A DNA stretch of 64,000 nt, from assembly GCF_022690765.1 (NCBI RefSeq), contig NZ_JALCZA010000010.1, positions 43,007 through 107,006 of the forward strand, read 5' to 3'. Position numbers and translations under genes: made by a program. The notes beneath the pieces are model-generated. The model was not told the origin of the DNA. It saw only the letters and a program-made list of their open reading frames with translations, and ran no database searches. This document shows positions 16,713 through 26,565 of the stretch, piece after piece (the stretch's first letter is position 1; every line of letters starts with the position of its first letter). The stretch comes from Anaeromyxobacter oryzisoli (GTDB lineage Bacteria; Myxococcota; Myxococcia; Myxococcales; Anaeromyxobacteraceae).

Positions 16713-17057
16713 ATGCCCCATATCGAGATCGAGATCCTCGCCCCCTTCGCGGCAAAGTTCATGGAGGGCACCAACCTGACGCCCGCCGAGCGTGCCGAGG
16801 TCCTCCGGCTCGCGCAGGGCTTCGCCTGCAAGGACTCCGCCGCTGCGGCCAACGTCTCCCCCGAGACCATCCGGGCGCGCCGGAAGCGGATCTATCGGAA
16901 GCTGGACGTGCCGGGCTCCGGCGAGCTGATCTCCCAGCTCCTCGGGATGTCGCTCAAGATGCTCGCGAGCGGCGAGAAGCTCGAGGTGCGGCCGCCGGTC
17001 GCTGCTCCGCCGCCGTCAGCCGAGGCGACGACGCCGATCAGCGCCGTGGCGCGCTAG
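16713..17057 (+). CDS. Small stand-alone LuxR/GerE-type HTH protein
   Basis: 114 residues, preceded by AAAGGAAA at good distance. Residues about 20-75 form a GerE-like helix-turn-helix: LTPAERAEVLRLAQG, CKDSAAAANVSPETIRARR, KRIYRKLDVPGSGELISQL. No receiver or sensor domain is attached. The C-terminal 40 residues are Pro/Ala-rich. It is probably a DNA-binding regulator working with another partner or as a constitutive regulator; the target is unknown. The 248 bp upstream contain no gene. Domain call good, function unknown. Confidence 0.75.
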   Translation: MPHIEIEILAPFAAKFMEGTNLTPAERAEVLRLAQGFACKDSAAAANVSPETIRARRKRIYRKLDVPGSGELISQLLGMSLKMLASGEKLEVRPPVAAPPPSAEATTPISAVAR

Positions 17058-17290
17058 TCGACCCCCCTCTCCACCGACACGTTCCGTGCAGGGTCGCGCA
17101 GCCGGGCGACCCTCGCACGCGAGCGATGTGCGCGGCCGACCGCGATCGGCCGCGAGGCGCCGCGGAGGCGCGAGCTCGCGACGGGCGCCGCTCGCGGCCT
17201 GACTGCGATCGGGCGATCCGCGGATCGAGCGGTCGCCGGATGGCCGGGCCGGGGAGCGCCGTAGGGTCGTGCCCCGCGTGAGACGACGGC

Positions 17291-19081
17291 ATGGCGCTGC
17301 CCCTCGAAGACTACGCGATGCTCGGCGACACCCACACCGCGGCCCTGGTCGGCCGCGACGGGTCGATCGACTGGCTGTGCCTGCCCCGCTTCGACTCCGA
17401 CGCGTGCTTCGCGGCGCTGCTCGGGACGCCGCGCCACGGGCGGTGGCTGCTCGCGCCGGCGGAGCGGCCGAGCCTGACCGTCCGCGCCTACCGCCCCCGG
17501 ACGCTCGTGCTGGACACCGAGCACCAGGTGCCGGGCGGTGTGCTCCGGGTGACCGACTGCATGCCGCCGCGGCGGCAAGACCCGGACCTCGTCCGCGTCG
17601 TGACCGCCGTGCGCGGCCGCGTGGCGGTCCGGATGGAGCTCGCGCCGCGGTTCGGGTACGGGTCGGGCGCGCCGTGGGTCCGGCAGCGGCACGGCGGGGC
17701 CTCGCTCGTCGCCGGGCCGGACGCGCTGCGGCTCTGGACGGACGTCCCGCTCCGGATCGAGCGGGACCGCGTCCGGGCGGAGCTGGAGCTGGACGAGGGG
17801 CGCTCGGCCTCGTTCCGCCTGGCCTGGCACCGGTCCTTCGATCCGGCCCCGCCGCACGAGGACGTGGCGGCGGAGATCGCGGGGACCGAGCGGTACTGGC
17901 GGGCTTGGGGCGACCGCTGCCGGGCCAAGGGGCCCTGGCAGGAGGCGAGGATGTCGTCGCTCCTGGTGCTGAAGGCCCTCACGTTCGCGCCGAGCGGCGG
18001 GATCGTCGCGGCGCCGACGACCTCGCTGCCGGAGCGGCTCGGCGGGGTGCGGAACTGGGACTACCGCTACTGCTGGGTCCGGGACGCGACCTTCACGCTG
18101 CTCGCGCTGATCGACGCGGGCTACACCGAGGAGGCGGCGGCGTGGCGCGACTGGCTGCTGCGGGCCACCGCGGGGGATCCGGCGGAGCTCCAGGTGCTGT
18201 ACGGCCCCGCCGGGGAGCGGCGGCTCCTGGAGCAGGAGCTGCCGTGGCTCCCGGGGTACGAGGGCTCGAGGCCGGTCCGGATGGGGAACGGCGCCTCCAC
18301 CCAGTTCCAGCTCGACGTCATCGGGGAGCTGACCGACTGCCTGCACCAGGCGCGCGCGGCGGGGCTCCCCGAGGACCCGCAGGCCTGGGATCTCCAGCGC
18401 ACGCTCCTCGATCACCTGGAGGGCGCGTGGCGGGACCCGGACGAGGGGATCTGGGAGGTCCGCGGCGGCCGGCGCCCGTTCACGCACTCGAAGGTCATGG
18501 CCTGGGCGGCGTTCGACCGGGCGGTGCGGACCGTGGAGCGGCTCGGCACGCACGGGCCCGTCGAGCGCTGGCGCAGGCTGCGCGACGAGATCCACGCGGA
18601 GGTCTGCGCGCGCGCGTTCGATCCCGAGCGGAACGCGTTCGTGCAGTCGTACGGGAGCGACGCGCTGGACGCGAGCCTGCTCCGGATCCCGCTCGTCGGG
18701 TTCCTGCCGGCCACGGACCCGCGCGTGCTCGGCACCATCGACGCGGTGAGGCGCGAGCTCGAGGAGGGCGGCCTCGTCCGGCGGTACCGCAACGACGGCG
18801 AGGTGGACGGGCTGCCGAAGGGAGAGGGCGTGTTCCTGCCGTGCTCGTTCTGGCTCGTGGACGCGCTCGTCCTCGCCGGTCGCCGCGCGGAGGCGCAGGC
18901 GCTCTTCGAGCGGCTGCTCGCGCTCCGGAACGACGTGGGCCTGCTCTCGGAGGAGTACGACGTCGCCCGCGGGCGGCTGGTCGGGAACTTCCCCCAGGCG
19001 TTCTCGCACGTCGCCCTCGCGAACAGCGCGCGGAACCTCGGCGGGCCGGAGGGGCCGGCCGATCGCCGGCGCGGCCGTTGA
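17291..19081 (+). CDS. Glycoside hydrolase family 15 protein (glucoamylase/trehalase type)
   Basis: 596 residues. It starts MALPLEDYAMLGDTHTAAL and has GRDGSIDWLCLPRFDSDA, the hallmark N-terminal block of bacterial GH15 proteins. An N-terminal beta-sandwich (about 1-215) precedes the (alpha/alpha)6 barrel with NWDYRYCWVRDATFTL, KVMAWAAFDRAV and PCSFWLVDALVLAGR near the end. Likely substrates are alpha-glucans or trehalose; sequence alone does not separate them. No signal peptide is seen, so it is intracellular. It converges on the ClC gene with 12 bp between stops. Confidence 0.9.
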   Translation: MALPLEDYAMLGDTHTAALVGRDGSIDWLCLPRFDSDACFAALLGTPRHGRWLLAPAERPSLTVRAYRPRTLVLDTEHQVPGGVLRVTDCMPPRRQDPDLVRVVTAVRGRVAVRMELAPRFGYGSGAPWVRQRHGGASLVAGPDALRLWTDVPLRIERDRVRAELELDEGRSASFRLAWHRSFDPAPPHEDVAAEIAGTERYWRAWGDRCRAKGPWQEARMSSLLVLKALTFAPSGGIVAAPTTSLPERLGGVRNWDYRYCWVRDATFTLLALIDAGYTEEAAAWRDWLLRATAGDPAELQVLYGPAGERRLLEQELPWLPGYEGSRPVRMGNGASTQFQLDVIGELTDCLHQARAAGLPEDPQAWDLQRTLLDHLEGAWRDPDEGIWEVRGGRRPFTHSKVMAWAAFDRAVRTVERLGTHGPVERWRRLRDEIHAEVCARAFDPERNAFVQSYGSDALDASLLRIPLVGFLPATDPRVLGTIDAVRRELEEGGLVRRYRNDGEVDGLPKGEGVFLPCSFWLVDALVLAGRRAEAQALFERLLALRNDVGLLSEEYDVARGRLVGNFPQAFSHVALANSARNLGGPEGPADRRRGR

Positions 19082-19093
19082 CGCACGGGCGGG

Positions 19094-20980
19094 TCAGCTC
19101 CGCGGGCTCTCGACCGGGCGCGCCGACTCGACGAGGGCGTGCCGGAGCTCGAGATCGCCGATCCAGCCGATCACCGCGCCTTCGCGCGTCACCGGGATCT
19201 GCGAGACGCCGCGCGCCTCGAGGGCGGCCGCCACGTCGGCCCAGCTCGCCTCCGCGTCCACCGCGACGAAGGGCACGGCGGCGTCGCGGGCCCGGAGCCA
19301 CCCGCGGTCGGCGGGGGGCACCTCCGCCACCGCGGAGAGCTCGAGCAGGCCGCGCCACCCAGCCGCGCCCCGCACCACCACCACGCGCTGCCGGACCGCC
19401 GATCGCGCCGCCAGGGCGACGCTCGAGAGGGGCGCGCGCTCGTCCACCGGCGCGAGCTCGGGCGGGACGAGCAGCTCCGGCACGCCGCGGGCGGCGAGCG
19501 CCCCGAGGAGCTCCCCGTCCGCCGCCTCGCGGTGCGCCGGCGAGGCCGACCGGACGGGCGGCTGGGCGGGGTAGAGGGTCGTCCGGCGGAGGCCGACGTA
19601 GGCGATGCCGATGGCGAGCATCATCGGCACGAGCAGGTCGTAGCTCCCGGCCAGCTCCGCCACCAGCACGAGCGCGGAGAGCGGCGCGTGGGCGAGGCCG
19701 CCGTAGAACGTCCCCATGCCGACCAGGGCGAAGGCGGCGGGATCGATGCCTGGATCCCCGAGCGCCGCGCGCGCGGCGTGGCCGAAGGCGGCCCCGAGGA
19801 GCCCGCCGATCACGAGCGACGGGGCGAAGTCGCCCGCGGCGGCGCCGGAGCCGATGGTGAGCGCCGAGGCGACCGCCTTCGCGGCGGCCACGAGGACGAG
19901 GACGCCCACCGCGGTCCAGCCGGGGGCGAGCCAGGTGGCGCCGCTCATCGCGGTCTGCAGCACACCGTAGCCGCCGCCGAACACGCCGAAGCCCGCGGCG
20001 TCCGTCCCGTGGCGCGCCCGCATCCAGAGGAGGAGCGCGGTGCCGAGGAGGCCCATCGAGAGCCCGCCCAGCGCGGGGCGCGCCCAGACCGGGACCGGGA
20101 GCCGCCGCGCCACCCGCTGGACCCCACGGAGCAGGCGGACGAAGGCTGCGCCCGCGAGGGCGATGGCGAGGGCGAGCAGCGCGTACAGCGGCAGCTGGGC
20201 GGGGCGAAAGGGGAACCGCGGGACCCCGCCGAAGACGGTGGTCTCGCCGAAGAGCGTGATGACCACGGAGTAGGCGACCACGCTGGCGAAGATCGAGGGG
20301 ATCAGCGCCTCGGCCTCGAAGTCGTCGCGGTAGAGCATCTCCGTCGCGAGGAGCGCCGCGCCGAGCGGGGTGCGGAACACCGCCGCGATCCCGGCGGCGA
20401 TCCCGGCGACGAGCATGATGCGGCGCTCGGCCCGGCTCGCCGGCAGAAGCCGGGCCACGGCGGCGCCGATGCCGGCGCCGATCTGCATCGTCGGCCCCTC
20501 GCGCCCGCCCGAGCCTCCGGTGGAGAGCGCGAGGATCGCCGCGAGCCCCTTCACCGGCACCACGCGGGCCCGCACCAGCCCGCCGTGGTGGTACGCCTCG
20601 ACGGCGGCGTCGCCGCCGCCGCCGCTCGCCTCCGGCGCGAGCCAGGTGGTCAGGACGCCGCTCGCGAGCCCGCCGAGCGCTGGGAGGAGCGCGAGCAGCC
20701 ACGGGCGCAGCGCGGCGGGCGCCTCCCCGCGGATCACCGCCTCGCCCTGCGCGCGGAGCACCCCGAAGCCCGCGAGCCGCTCGAGCAGGAGGTGCTGCGC
20801 CACCTCGAGGCCCGAGAAGAAGGCGGCCCCGAGGAGGCCCGCGATGAGCCCGACCAGGGTGGCCTGGAGCAGGGTGCGCCCGACGATCCTGAGATCCACC
20901 GGCGCGTCGCCCGCGAAGGGGTTGAGCGCGCGCAGGGCCCGCGTGGGCGGGAGCGGCAGGTTGTTCACCGCGCAATCCAT
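19094..20980 (-). CDS. ClC-family chloride channel/exchanger with C-terminal CBS pair
   Basis: 628 residues from the ATG at 20980. The first about 440 residues are the ClC membrane domain: GGSGGREGP (gating Glu at 161), the GAAAGDFAPSL equivalent of the GxFxP loop, and PLSALVLVAEL. The last about 130 residues contain two CBS-like modules (one at LLVPPELAPVDERAPLSSV, the second ending in GVSQIPVTREGAVIGWIGD), which commonly bind nucleotides. It moves chloride across the inner membrane, as a channel or H+ exchanger. The central Ser-Pro site is not evident in the usual GSGIP form, so anion preference is uncertain. Confidence 0.9.
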   Translation of the reverse strand: MDCAVNNLPLPPTRALRALNPFAGDAPVDLRIVGRTLLQATLVGLIAGLLGAAFFSGLEVAQHLLLERLAGFGVLRAQGEAVIRGEAPAALRPWLLALLPALGGLASGVLTTWLAPEASGGGGDAAVEAYHHGGLVRARVVPVKGLAAILALSTGGSGGREGPTMQIGAGIGAAVARLLPASRAERRIMLVAGIAAGIAAVFRTPLGAALLATEMLYRDDFEAEALIPSIFASVVAYSVVITLFGETTVFGGVPRFPFRPAQLPLYALLALAIALAGAAFVRLLRGVQRVARRLPVPVWARPALGGLSMGLLGTALLLWMRARHGTDAAGFGVFGGGYGVLQTAMSGATWLAPGWTAVGVLVLVAAAKAVASALTIGSGAAAGDFAPSLVIGGLLGAAFGHAARAALGDPGIDPAAFALVGMGTFYGGLAHAPLSALVLVAELAGSYDLLVPMMLAIGIAYVGLRRTTLYPAQPPVRSASPAHREAADGELLGALAARGVPELLVPPELAPVDERAPLSSVALAARSAVRQRVVVVRGAAGWRGLLELSAVAEVPPADRGWLRARDAAVPFVAVDAEASWADVAAALEARGVSQIPVTREGAVIGWIGDLELRHALVESARPVESPRS

Positions 20981-21172
20981 GCACCGGCCGGGCCCGCGGT
21001 GTAAAGGGCGAGGAGTCCGCGCCGGCGCGCTCGCGCGAGCGGGATGGCGGGCGGCCGGGCGGCGCCGTGCGCGGCGGCGCAGCCCTCGCGCGCGAGCATG
21101 GCCGGGGGGTTCCCGTCCGGTGCGCCCGCGTCGACGCTCCGGCGCGTACACTCCGGCGCGGAGATCGGGGGG

Positions 21173-22510
21173 ATGGTGGCGCGTGCACCGAGCCAGCGGT
21201 CGCTGCGGCTCTGGATGGGCCTCGCCTTCGCGGCGGTCGCCGCCGCGCTCGGCGCGGTGAACGTCATCCTGGCGCTGTCGCTCCTCCCCGAGGTGCGGCG
21301 CGCCCAGAACCTCTCCGGCAACCAGGCCCGGTCGGTGGAGCTCCTGGCGGCGATGCGCGGTCGGCTCTCCGAGATGCGCGCCTCGATCGCGATCGCGCAC
21401 GCCCGCACCGCCTGGCAGTCGCAGCGCACCGCCGCGGCCGGGAGCCGGGTGTCGTGGGCGCTCGGCTCGATCCGGGAGCTCCGGGGCGAGATCGATCCGC
21501 TGCTGGCCGGGCAGCCGGAGGCCTCGCTCTGGGCGGCCATCGCGGACGAGCGCCTCCCGGTGGTGATCCGCGCGGCGGAGGGCGCGCTCGAGCAGCTGCG
21601 CCGCTCGCCGCAGGAGGACGACGCGATCGTGTCCTTCCTCATCGAGGCCGAGGAGGCGGACCGGGCGATCGAGCGGCTCGAGGACATCAAGGCGCGCCAG
21701 GCGACCCGCGCGGCGGCGCAGATCGGGACCGCGCTCCGGAAGTTCACGCTCGGCGCCGCGCTGCTCGCGGTGCTCGGGATCGGCGCCGCCCTCGGGATGT
21801 TCGTGATCGCCCACGTCGCGCTCCAGCGATGGGCCGTCACCGTCGAGGAGCGGGCGAACGAGCTCGAGGCGTTCGCCTCGCGGGTCGCCCACGACCTCCG
21901 GACGCCGCTCCAGACGGTGCTCCTCGCCTTCGCGAGCATCGGGCGGATCGCGCCGGAGGCCCAGCCGGCCTGCGACAAGGGACGCCGCAGCGTCGAGCGG
22001 CTGCAGGAGCTCATCGACGATCTCCTCGAGTTCTCGCGCGCGGGGGCGGCCCCGGAGGAGGGCGCGTCGGCGTCGCTGGAGACGGTGCTCGAGGACCTGC
22101 GCGAGGAGCTCGAGCCCGGCGCCCGGGCGGCGGGCGGCTCGCTGCGGATCACCGCCGAGCCGGGGCTGGCCGTCGCCGCCAGCCGGGGGGCGCTCCGCGC
22201 CATCGCCGGGAACCTCGTCGAGAACGCGCTCAAGCACGGCGCGGGGATCGGGGCGCCGGAGGTGGAGGTCGAGGCGCGGCGGGAGGACGCCTCGGTGCGC
22301 CTCGAGGTGCGCGACCGCGGTCCCGGCATCTCGCCCGAGGCGCTCGCGCACGTGTTCGAGCCGTTCTATCGCGCGACCCGCGCGCCCGGCGGGTTCGGGA
22401 TCGGCCTCGCCACGGTGCGACGCCTGGTGGATGCGCATGGCGGCGAGGTCCGCGTCGCGAGCTCGCCCGGCCACGGGACGACGTTCGTGGTGCTCCTGCC
22501 GGTCCCTTGA
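21173..22510 (+). CDS. Membrane sensor histidine kinase
   Basis: 445 residues from the ATG at 21173. An in-frame start 43 codons upstream would add a low-complexity stretch and is less likely. Order: TM1 (about 11-38), a periplasmic alpha-helical sensor region (about 40-185), TM2 (191-217), HisKA with His240 in SRVAHDLRTPLQ, and HATPase with NLVENALKHG (347-356), DRGPGIS (381-387) and GGFGIGLATV (406-415). There is no HAMP domain of clear form and no response regulator next door, so its partner is unknown. It is followed by another kinase gene on the same strand after 163 bp. Confidence 0.9.
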   Translation: MVARAPSQRSLRLWMGLAFAAVAAALGAVNVILALSLLPEVRRAQNLSGNQARSVELLAAMRGRLSEMRASIAIAHARTAWQSQRTAAAGSRVSWALGSIRELRGEIDPLLAGQPEASLWAAIADERLPVVIRAAEGALEQLRRSPQEDDAIVSFLIEAEEADRAIERLEDIKARQATRAAAQIGTALRKFTLGAALLAVLGIGAALGMFVIAHVALQRWAVTVEERANELEAFASRVAHDLRTPLQTVLLAFASIGRIAPEAQPACDKGRRSVERLQELIDDLLEFSRAGAAPEEGASASLETVLEDLREELEPGARAAGGSLRITAEPGLAVAASRGALRAIAGNLVENALKHGAGIGAPEVEVEARREDASVRLEVRDRGPGISPEALAHVFEPFYRATRAPGGFGIGLATVRRLVDAHGGEVRVASSPGHGTTFVVLLPVP

Positions 22511-22673
22511 TCGCGGCGGCGGGGTGCCGACCGTGAGTGTGGATCCGTCGAGGCGGTGACGATGAAGGTGGAGGTGCGCCCGTCGCGCGGCCGGTGCTCG
22601 CATCCGGAATTTGCGGTACGCTGCTCGCGGGCGCGCGATCCCGCACGAGATCGCGACGGGAGGTGAACGGGGG

Positions 22674-25406
22674 GTGAGGGCTTCGGTTCCGACGTGGTCG
22701 GGGACGGCGGTCCGACGAGCGCTCGTCGCGGGCGTGCTCGCGCTCGATCTCCTCGCCTTCACGATGGCGGGGGTGGCGCTGAGCCGGAGCTGGTCGCACT
22801 ACCGCGAGCGCGCCGTCGTCACCACGCAGAGCCTCAGCGCCGCCCTCGAGCAGTACCTCGAGGGCATGCTGGACAAGGTCGACCTCGGCCTGCTCACGGT
22901 GGTGGACGAGCACGAGCGCGCCGCGGCCGCCGGTCGTCTGGACGGCCCGCGGTTCGACGAGTTCATCGCGAGCCAGCGGCGCCGGCTGCCCGAGATCGAC
23001 GCCCTCCGGGCGGTGGGCGCCGACGGCTACATCGAGCACGGCGACGGCATCGCGCCGGGGAAGCGGGTGTACGTCGGCGACCGCTCGTACTTCATCCGGC
23101 TGCGGGACGCCCGCGGCGCGGGCCTGGTGATCTCCGACCCCGTGGTGGGGCGCGTGAGCGGGGTCCAGGAGATCATCGTCGCGCGCCGCCTCCGGCACCC
23201 GGACGGCTCGTTCGCCGGGGCGGCCTGCGCGACGATCCCGCTCGCGGTGATCGCCCGCACGTTCTCGACGTTCGACGTCGGCCGCCGCGGGGTCGTCGTT
23301 CTCCGGAACGACCGCCTCGCCCTCCTCGTCCGCCAGGAGGCCGACGGAGTTCGCCCCGCCGTCGGAGCTCGCCCCGCCGTCGGAGACCGCACGGTCTCGC
23401 CCGAGCTCCGCGCGCTCGTCGCGGAGGGCCGCACGCACGGGACGTACGTCGGGGTCGCCGTGGACGGCGTCGAGCGCACGTTCACCTTTCGCAAGGTCTC
23501 CCGGTACCCGCTGTACGTCCTGGTCGGGGTCGGCCTCGACGGCTACCTCGACGAGTGGCAAGGAGAGGCGATCCTCGCCGTCGCGTTCGCCGTGCTCTTC
23601 GCCGTCCTCACCGCCCTCGGCGCCGGCTTCGTCTACCGCTCGTGGCACCGCCGCGAGGTGGCCGTCGAGGCGCTCACGGAGGAGGAGACGAAGTTCCGGC
23701 TGGTCTCCGAGAGCGCCACCGATCTCATCTGGATCGTCGACGCCGAGGTGCGGATCACGTACATGAGCCCGGCGGTGGAGCCGCTCCTCGGCTACCCCGC
23801 CGCGGAGGCGATCGCCCTCCCGCCCGCGGCGCTCTTCACGCCCGCGTACCGGGACACCATCGACCGGCTGGCGCGCGAAGCGCGCGCGGCGCCGCCGTTC
23901 GCTCAGCCCTTCAGGGGCGCGCTCATCGAGCAGGAGCTCATCCGCAAGGACGGGAAGATCGTCCACGCCGAGGCACACCTCAACCTGCTGTGGACCCCCG
24001 ACGGGCGGATCGCCGGCGCGATCGGGATCTCGCGAGACGTCACGGAGCGCCGGGAGATGCAGGCGCGGGTCCGGGTCGCCGAGCGGATGGCGACGGTGGG
24101 CACGCTCGCGGCCGGCGTCGCGCACGAGGTGAACAACCCGCTCACGTACGTCCTGAGCAACGTGGGGTACGCGCTCGAGCAGCTCAGGGCGACGGAGGCG
24201 GAGTGGACCGCGCGGCCCGGCTGCGCGCCGCTCCAGGAGGCGGAGGAGGCGCTCTCGGAGGCCCTCGACGGCGCGGACCGGGTGCGCCACATCGTGAGCG
24301 ACCTGAAGACGTTCTCGCGCACGGACGGCGAGCGCACGGTGGATCTCGAGGTGAACCCGCTGGTCGAGCGGTGCCTCAAGATGATCGCCAACGTGACCTC
24401 CGCCCGCGCCCGCGTCGTGCGCCGCCTCGGCGACGTCCCGCGGGTTCGCGCCTGCGAGTCGCGGCTCGCGCAGGTCGTGCTGAACCTGCTCGTCAACGCG
24501 GCGCACGCGATCCCGGAGGGGCGGGCGTCCGAGGCGGAGATCACGGTGACCACCTCGGTGGCCGACGACGGCCGCGTCGTGATCGCGGTGGGCGACTCCG
24601 GCCAGGGGATCTCCCCGGACGTGCTGCCGCGGATCTTCGACCCGTTCTTCACGACGAAGCCGGTCGGGGAGGGGACCGGGCTCGGGCTCGCGATCTGCCA
24701 CGGCATCGTGGAGGCGCTCGGCGGCGAGATCGGGGTCGAGACGGAGGTCGGCCGGGGGAGCGTGTTCCGCGTGCTGCTGCCGGCCGCCGGGCACGGCGGC
24801 GCACGGCGCGCGCCGCGCGTCGAGGTGCGCCGGGTGGAGCTCCCCGCGTCGCCGCGCCGACGCGTGCTGGTCCTCGACGACGATCCGCTCGTGGCGCGGG
24901 CGGTGGCTCGCATGATCGGCGAGGGGTACATGGTGGACGTCGTGACGGACGCCGCGCCGGCGCTCGCGCGGATAGAGGCCGGCGAGCGATGGGACGTCGT
25001 CCTCTGCGACCTGATGATGCCCGGCACGAGCGGCATGGACCTGCACGCGCGTGTCGAGGCGCTCGACGCCGCCCTCGCGGCGCGGATGGTCTTCATGACC
25101 GGCGGCGCCTTCACCGCTCGTGCCGAGGAGTTCCTCGCCCGCGTGCCGAACGCGCGCCTCGAGAAGCCGATCGACCGGGGGGCGCTGAGCCGGGTGCTCG
25201 CCGCGCCGACGCTCACGCCCGCGCCGACGTTCACGCCCGCGCCGACGCTGATGCCCGCGCCGACGCTCACGCCCGCGCCGACGCTCACGCCCGCGCCGAC
25301 GCTGACGCCAGCGCCGACGTTCACGCCCACGGCTGGGGCTGCGGTTGCGCCTGCGCCATCGCCGGACGTGCCGGAGCCGGTCGCGGGGGGGCGCGCGGGC
25401 GGGTGA
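22674..25406 (+). CDS. Hybrid sensor kinase: Cache-PAS-HisKA-HATPase-receiver with APTLTP repeat tail
   Basis: 910 residues from a GTG at 22674 behind GGGAGG. Order: TM1 (about 13-36), extracytoplasmic double-Cache-like sensor (about 40-295, with YVGDRSYFIRLRDARG), TM2 (299-322), PAS (about 338-455, ending GAIGISRDVTERRE), HisKA with His484 in GVAHEVNNPLTYV, HATPase with GSGQGIS-type boxes (GDSGQGIS) and GEGTGLGLAICHG, then a receiver (about 730-845, phospho-Asp779 in CDLMMPG). The C-terminus is a run of seven hexapeptides APT(L/F)(T/M)P. The Cys and acidic content of the Cache part gives no ligand. The output partner is not encoded here. Confidence 0.92.
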   Translation: MRASVPTWSGTAVRRALVAGVLALDLLAFTMAGVALSRSWSHYRERAVVTTQSLSAALEQYLEGMLDKVDLGLLTVVDEHERAAAAGRLDGPRFDEFIASQRRRLPEIDALRAVGADGYIEHGDGIAPGKRVYVGDRSYFIRLRDARGAGLVISDPVVGRVSGVQEIIVARRLRHPDGSFAGAACATIPLAVIARTFSTFDVGRRGVVVLRNDRLALLVRQEADGVRPAVGARPAVGDRTVSPELRALVAEGRTHGTYVGVAVDGVERTFTFRKVSRYPLYVLVGVGLDGYLDEWQGEAILAVAFAVLFAVLTALGAGFVYRSWHRREVAVEALTEEETKFRLVSESATDLIWIVDAEVRITYMSPAVEPLLGYPAAEAIALPPAALFTPAYRDTIDRLAREARAAPPFAQPFRGALIEQELIRKDGKIVHAEAHLNLLWTPDGRIAGAIGISRDVTERREMQARVRVAERMATVGTLAAGVAHEVNNPLTYVLSNVGYALEQLRATEAEWTARPGCAPLQEAEEALSEALDGADRVRHIVSDLKTFSRTDGERTVDLEVNPLVERCLKMIANVTSARARVVRRLGDVPRVRACESRLAQVVLNLLVNAAHAIPEGRASEAEITVTTSVADDGRVVIAVGDSGQGISPDVLPRIFDPFFTTKPVGEGTGLGLAICHGIVEALGGEIGVETEVGRGSVFRVLLPAAGHGGARRAPRVEVRRVELPASPRRRVLVLDDDPLVARAVARMIGEGYMVDVVTDAAPALARIEAGERWDVVLCDLMMPGTSGMDLHARVEALDAALAARMVFMTGGAFTARAEEFLARVPNARLEKPIDRGALSRVLAAPTLTPAPTFTPAPTLMPAPTLTPAPTLTPAPTLTPAPTFTPTAGAAVAPAPSPDVPEPVAGGRAGG
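25203..25328 (+). repeat. 18-bp tandem repeat (7 units) inside the hybrid kinase gene
   Basis: Seven near-identical units of the type GCGCCGACGCTCACGCCC, each encoding Ala-Pro-Thr-(Leu/Phe)-(Thr/Met)-Pro. Differences are single-base changes (ctc/ttc, acg/atg). It forms a proline-rich tail after the receiver domain. The unit number could vary between strains by slippage. Confidence 0.9.
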
Positions 25407-25496
25407 TCGCGCTCGCGGCGTTCGCGAGCCGGATACCGAGAGGTGTCGGGGGCCGCGGAGGGCCTCGTGACGCTCGATGGCGAGCGGGTGGCGCGG

Positions 25497-26273
25497 TCAG
25501 CGGCCCGCCGCCCCGTGATACAGCTCCAGGGGAAGCGCCGGGTGGGTCGTCTCGACGTAGATCCGCTCGACGTGCCGCCCGGTGCTCTTTCGCTTGATCC
25601 GGATCGGACCGATCCACCCGGTCGAGAGCGCGTGGGTGCCACCGCACGGGATCGTCACGTCCTGGCAGCGCCAGTACCAGGCCTCCGGCTCGTCCGGGTG
25701 GGGGAAGACGTCTATCGGGGCGTCGCGTTCGACGATCTCGGTGACGAAGGCGGCGATCGACTCGAGCTCGGACGCCGAGAAGCGCTGGTCGGCCACGAAA
25801 TCGAGCCGCGCGGAGTCCGTCGAGATGTGACACCCGCAGATGCTGCGGGAGAAGCCTGGCCGGACGCGCTCGATGCCCATCAGCACGAGGTGCAGGGCGG
25901 AGTGGTTCACGGTGAGCCTCGCGCGCCGCTCGACGTCGATTTGCATGCGCACCCGCATGCCGGGCGCGAGCCCTCCCAGCAGCTCCTTGGGAACGACGTG
26001 GTACACGGGCGTGTCCACCTGGACGTTCGGGAAGTCCTTCAGGAACACCACGCGGCCGAGTCCCTTCCGAGTGTCCGCGAAGGGGATCTGCGTGATCCCG
26101 GACTCGGCCTGCACCAGGATCGTGCCGCGATCTCCGTCCTGCCCACCGCCCTCCGGGAACGCCACCGTCTGGTCGCAAGCGATCCCGGAGTGCTCGTCGA
26201 CGTCGATGATCACGCCGTCGCATTCGCTGAGAAACGGGTCGCGGTGGTACAGCTTTGTCGTAGGAGCCAGCAC
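25497..26273 (-). CDS. alaX: AlaX-type alanyl-tRNA editing protein
   Basis: 258 residues from a GTG at 26273 with GAGGAAGG just upstream. It hydrolyses Ser or Gly mischarged on tRNA-Ala in trans. Seen: the AlaRS-like beta-barrel start with FPEGGGQDGDRG (residues 39-50) and the zinc-site motifs HxxxH (H124, H128, in NHSALH) and CGGTH (C210, H214). There is no aminoacylation domain, so this is a free-standing editor. The insert between H128 and C210 is longer than in short AlaX forms and contains CGCH, possibly additional metal ligands. Convergent with the sensor kinase gene. Confidence 0.85.
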   Translation of the reverse strand: MLAPTTKLYHRDPFLSECDGVIIDVDEHSGIACDQTVAFPEGGGQDGDRGTILVQAESGITQIPFADTRKGLGRVVFLKDFPNVQVDTPVYHVVPKELLGGLAPGMRVRMQIDVERRARLTVNHSALHLVLMGIERVRPGFSRSICGCHISTDSARLDFVADQRFSASELESIAAFVTEIVERDAPIDVFPHPDEPEAWYWRCQDVTIPCGGTHALSTGWIGPIRIKRKSTGRHVERIYVETTHPALPLELYHGAAGR

Positions 26274-26565
26274 GCGCCTTCCTCTCCGGCCTGGAGCGCC
26301 GGTCACCTGGATGCGTCTCGTGGTTCGACGAGGAGGAGTGGCGTCGGATCCGGATCCTCGTCGTGGGGCCGCCAGGTGCGCCGCGTTCCCCAGGACAGTT
26401 GGCGATCCTGTTCGAAGGTGGCGCCCCGCGAACAGATGCAGGACTGGTGAGATGCGACCTGCACAGTGCAGCCGGGGACGAGGCCGGCGCGGCGTCGAGG
26501 GCTCGCGCACGCCGACGGAGCGGCCTCGCAGCCGTTCCACACCCGTGCGTGCGCGGCGCTTCCGG

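Noticed and set aside
14275..16755. Long minus-strand frame across pgl and the antiporter
   Set aside because: Low-complexity, Arg/His/Asp-rich translation opposite two well-identified genes.
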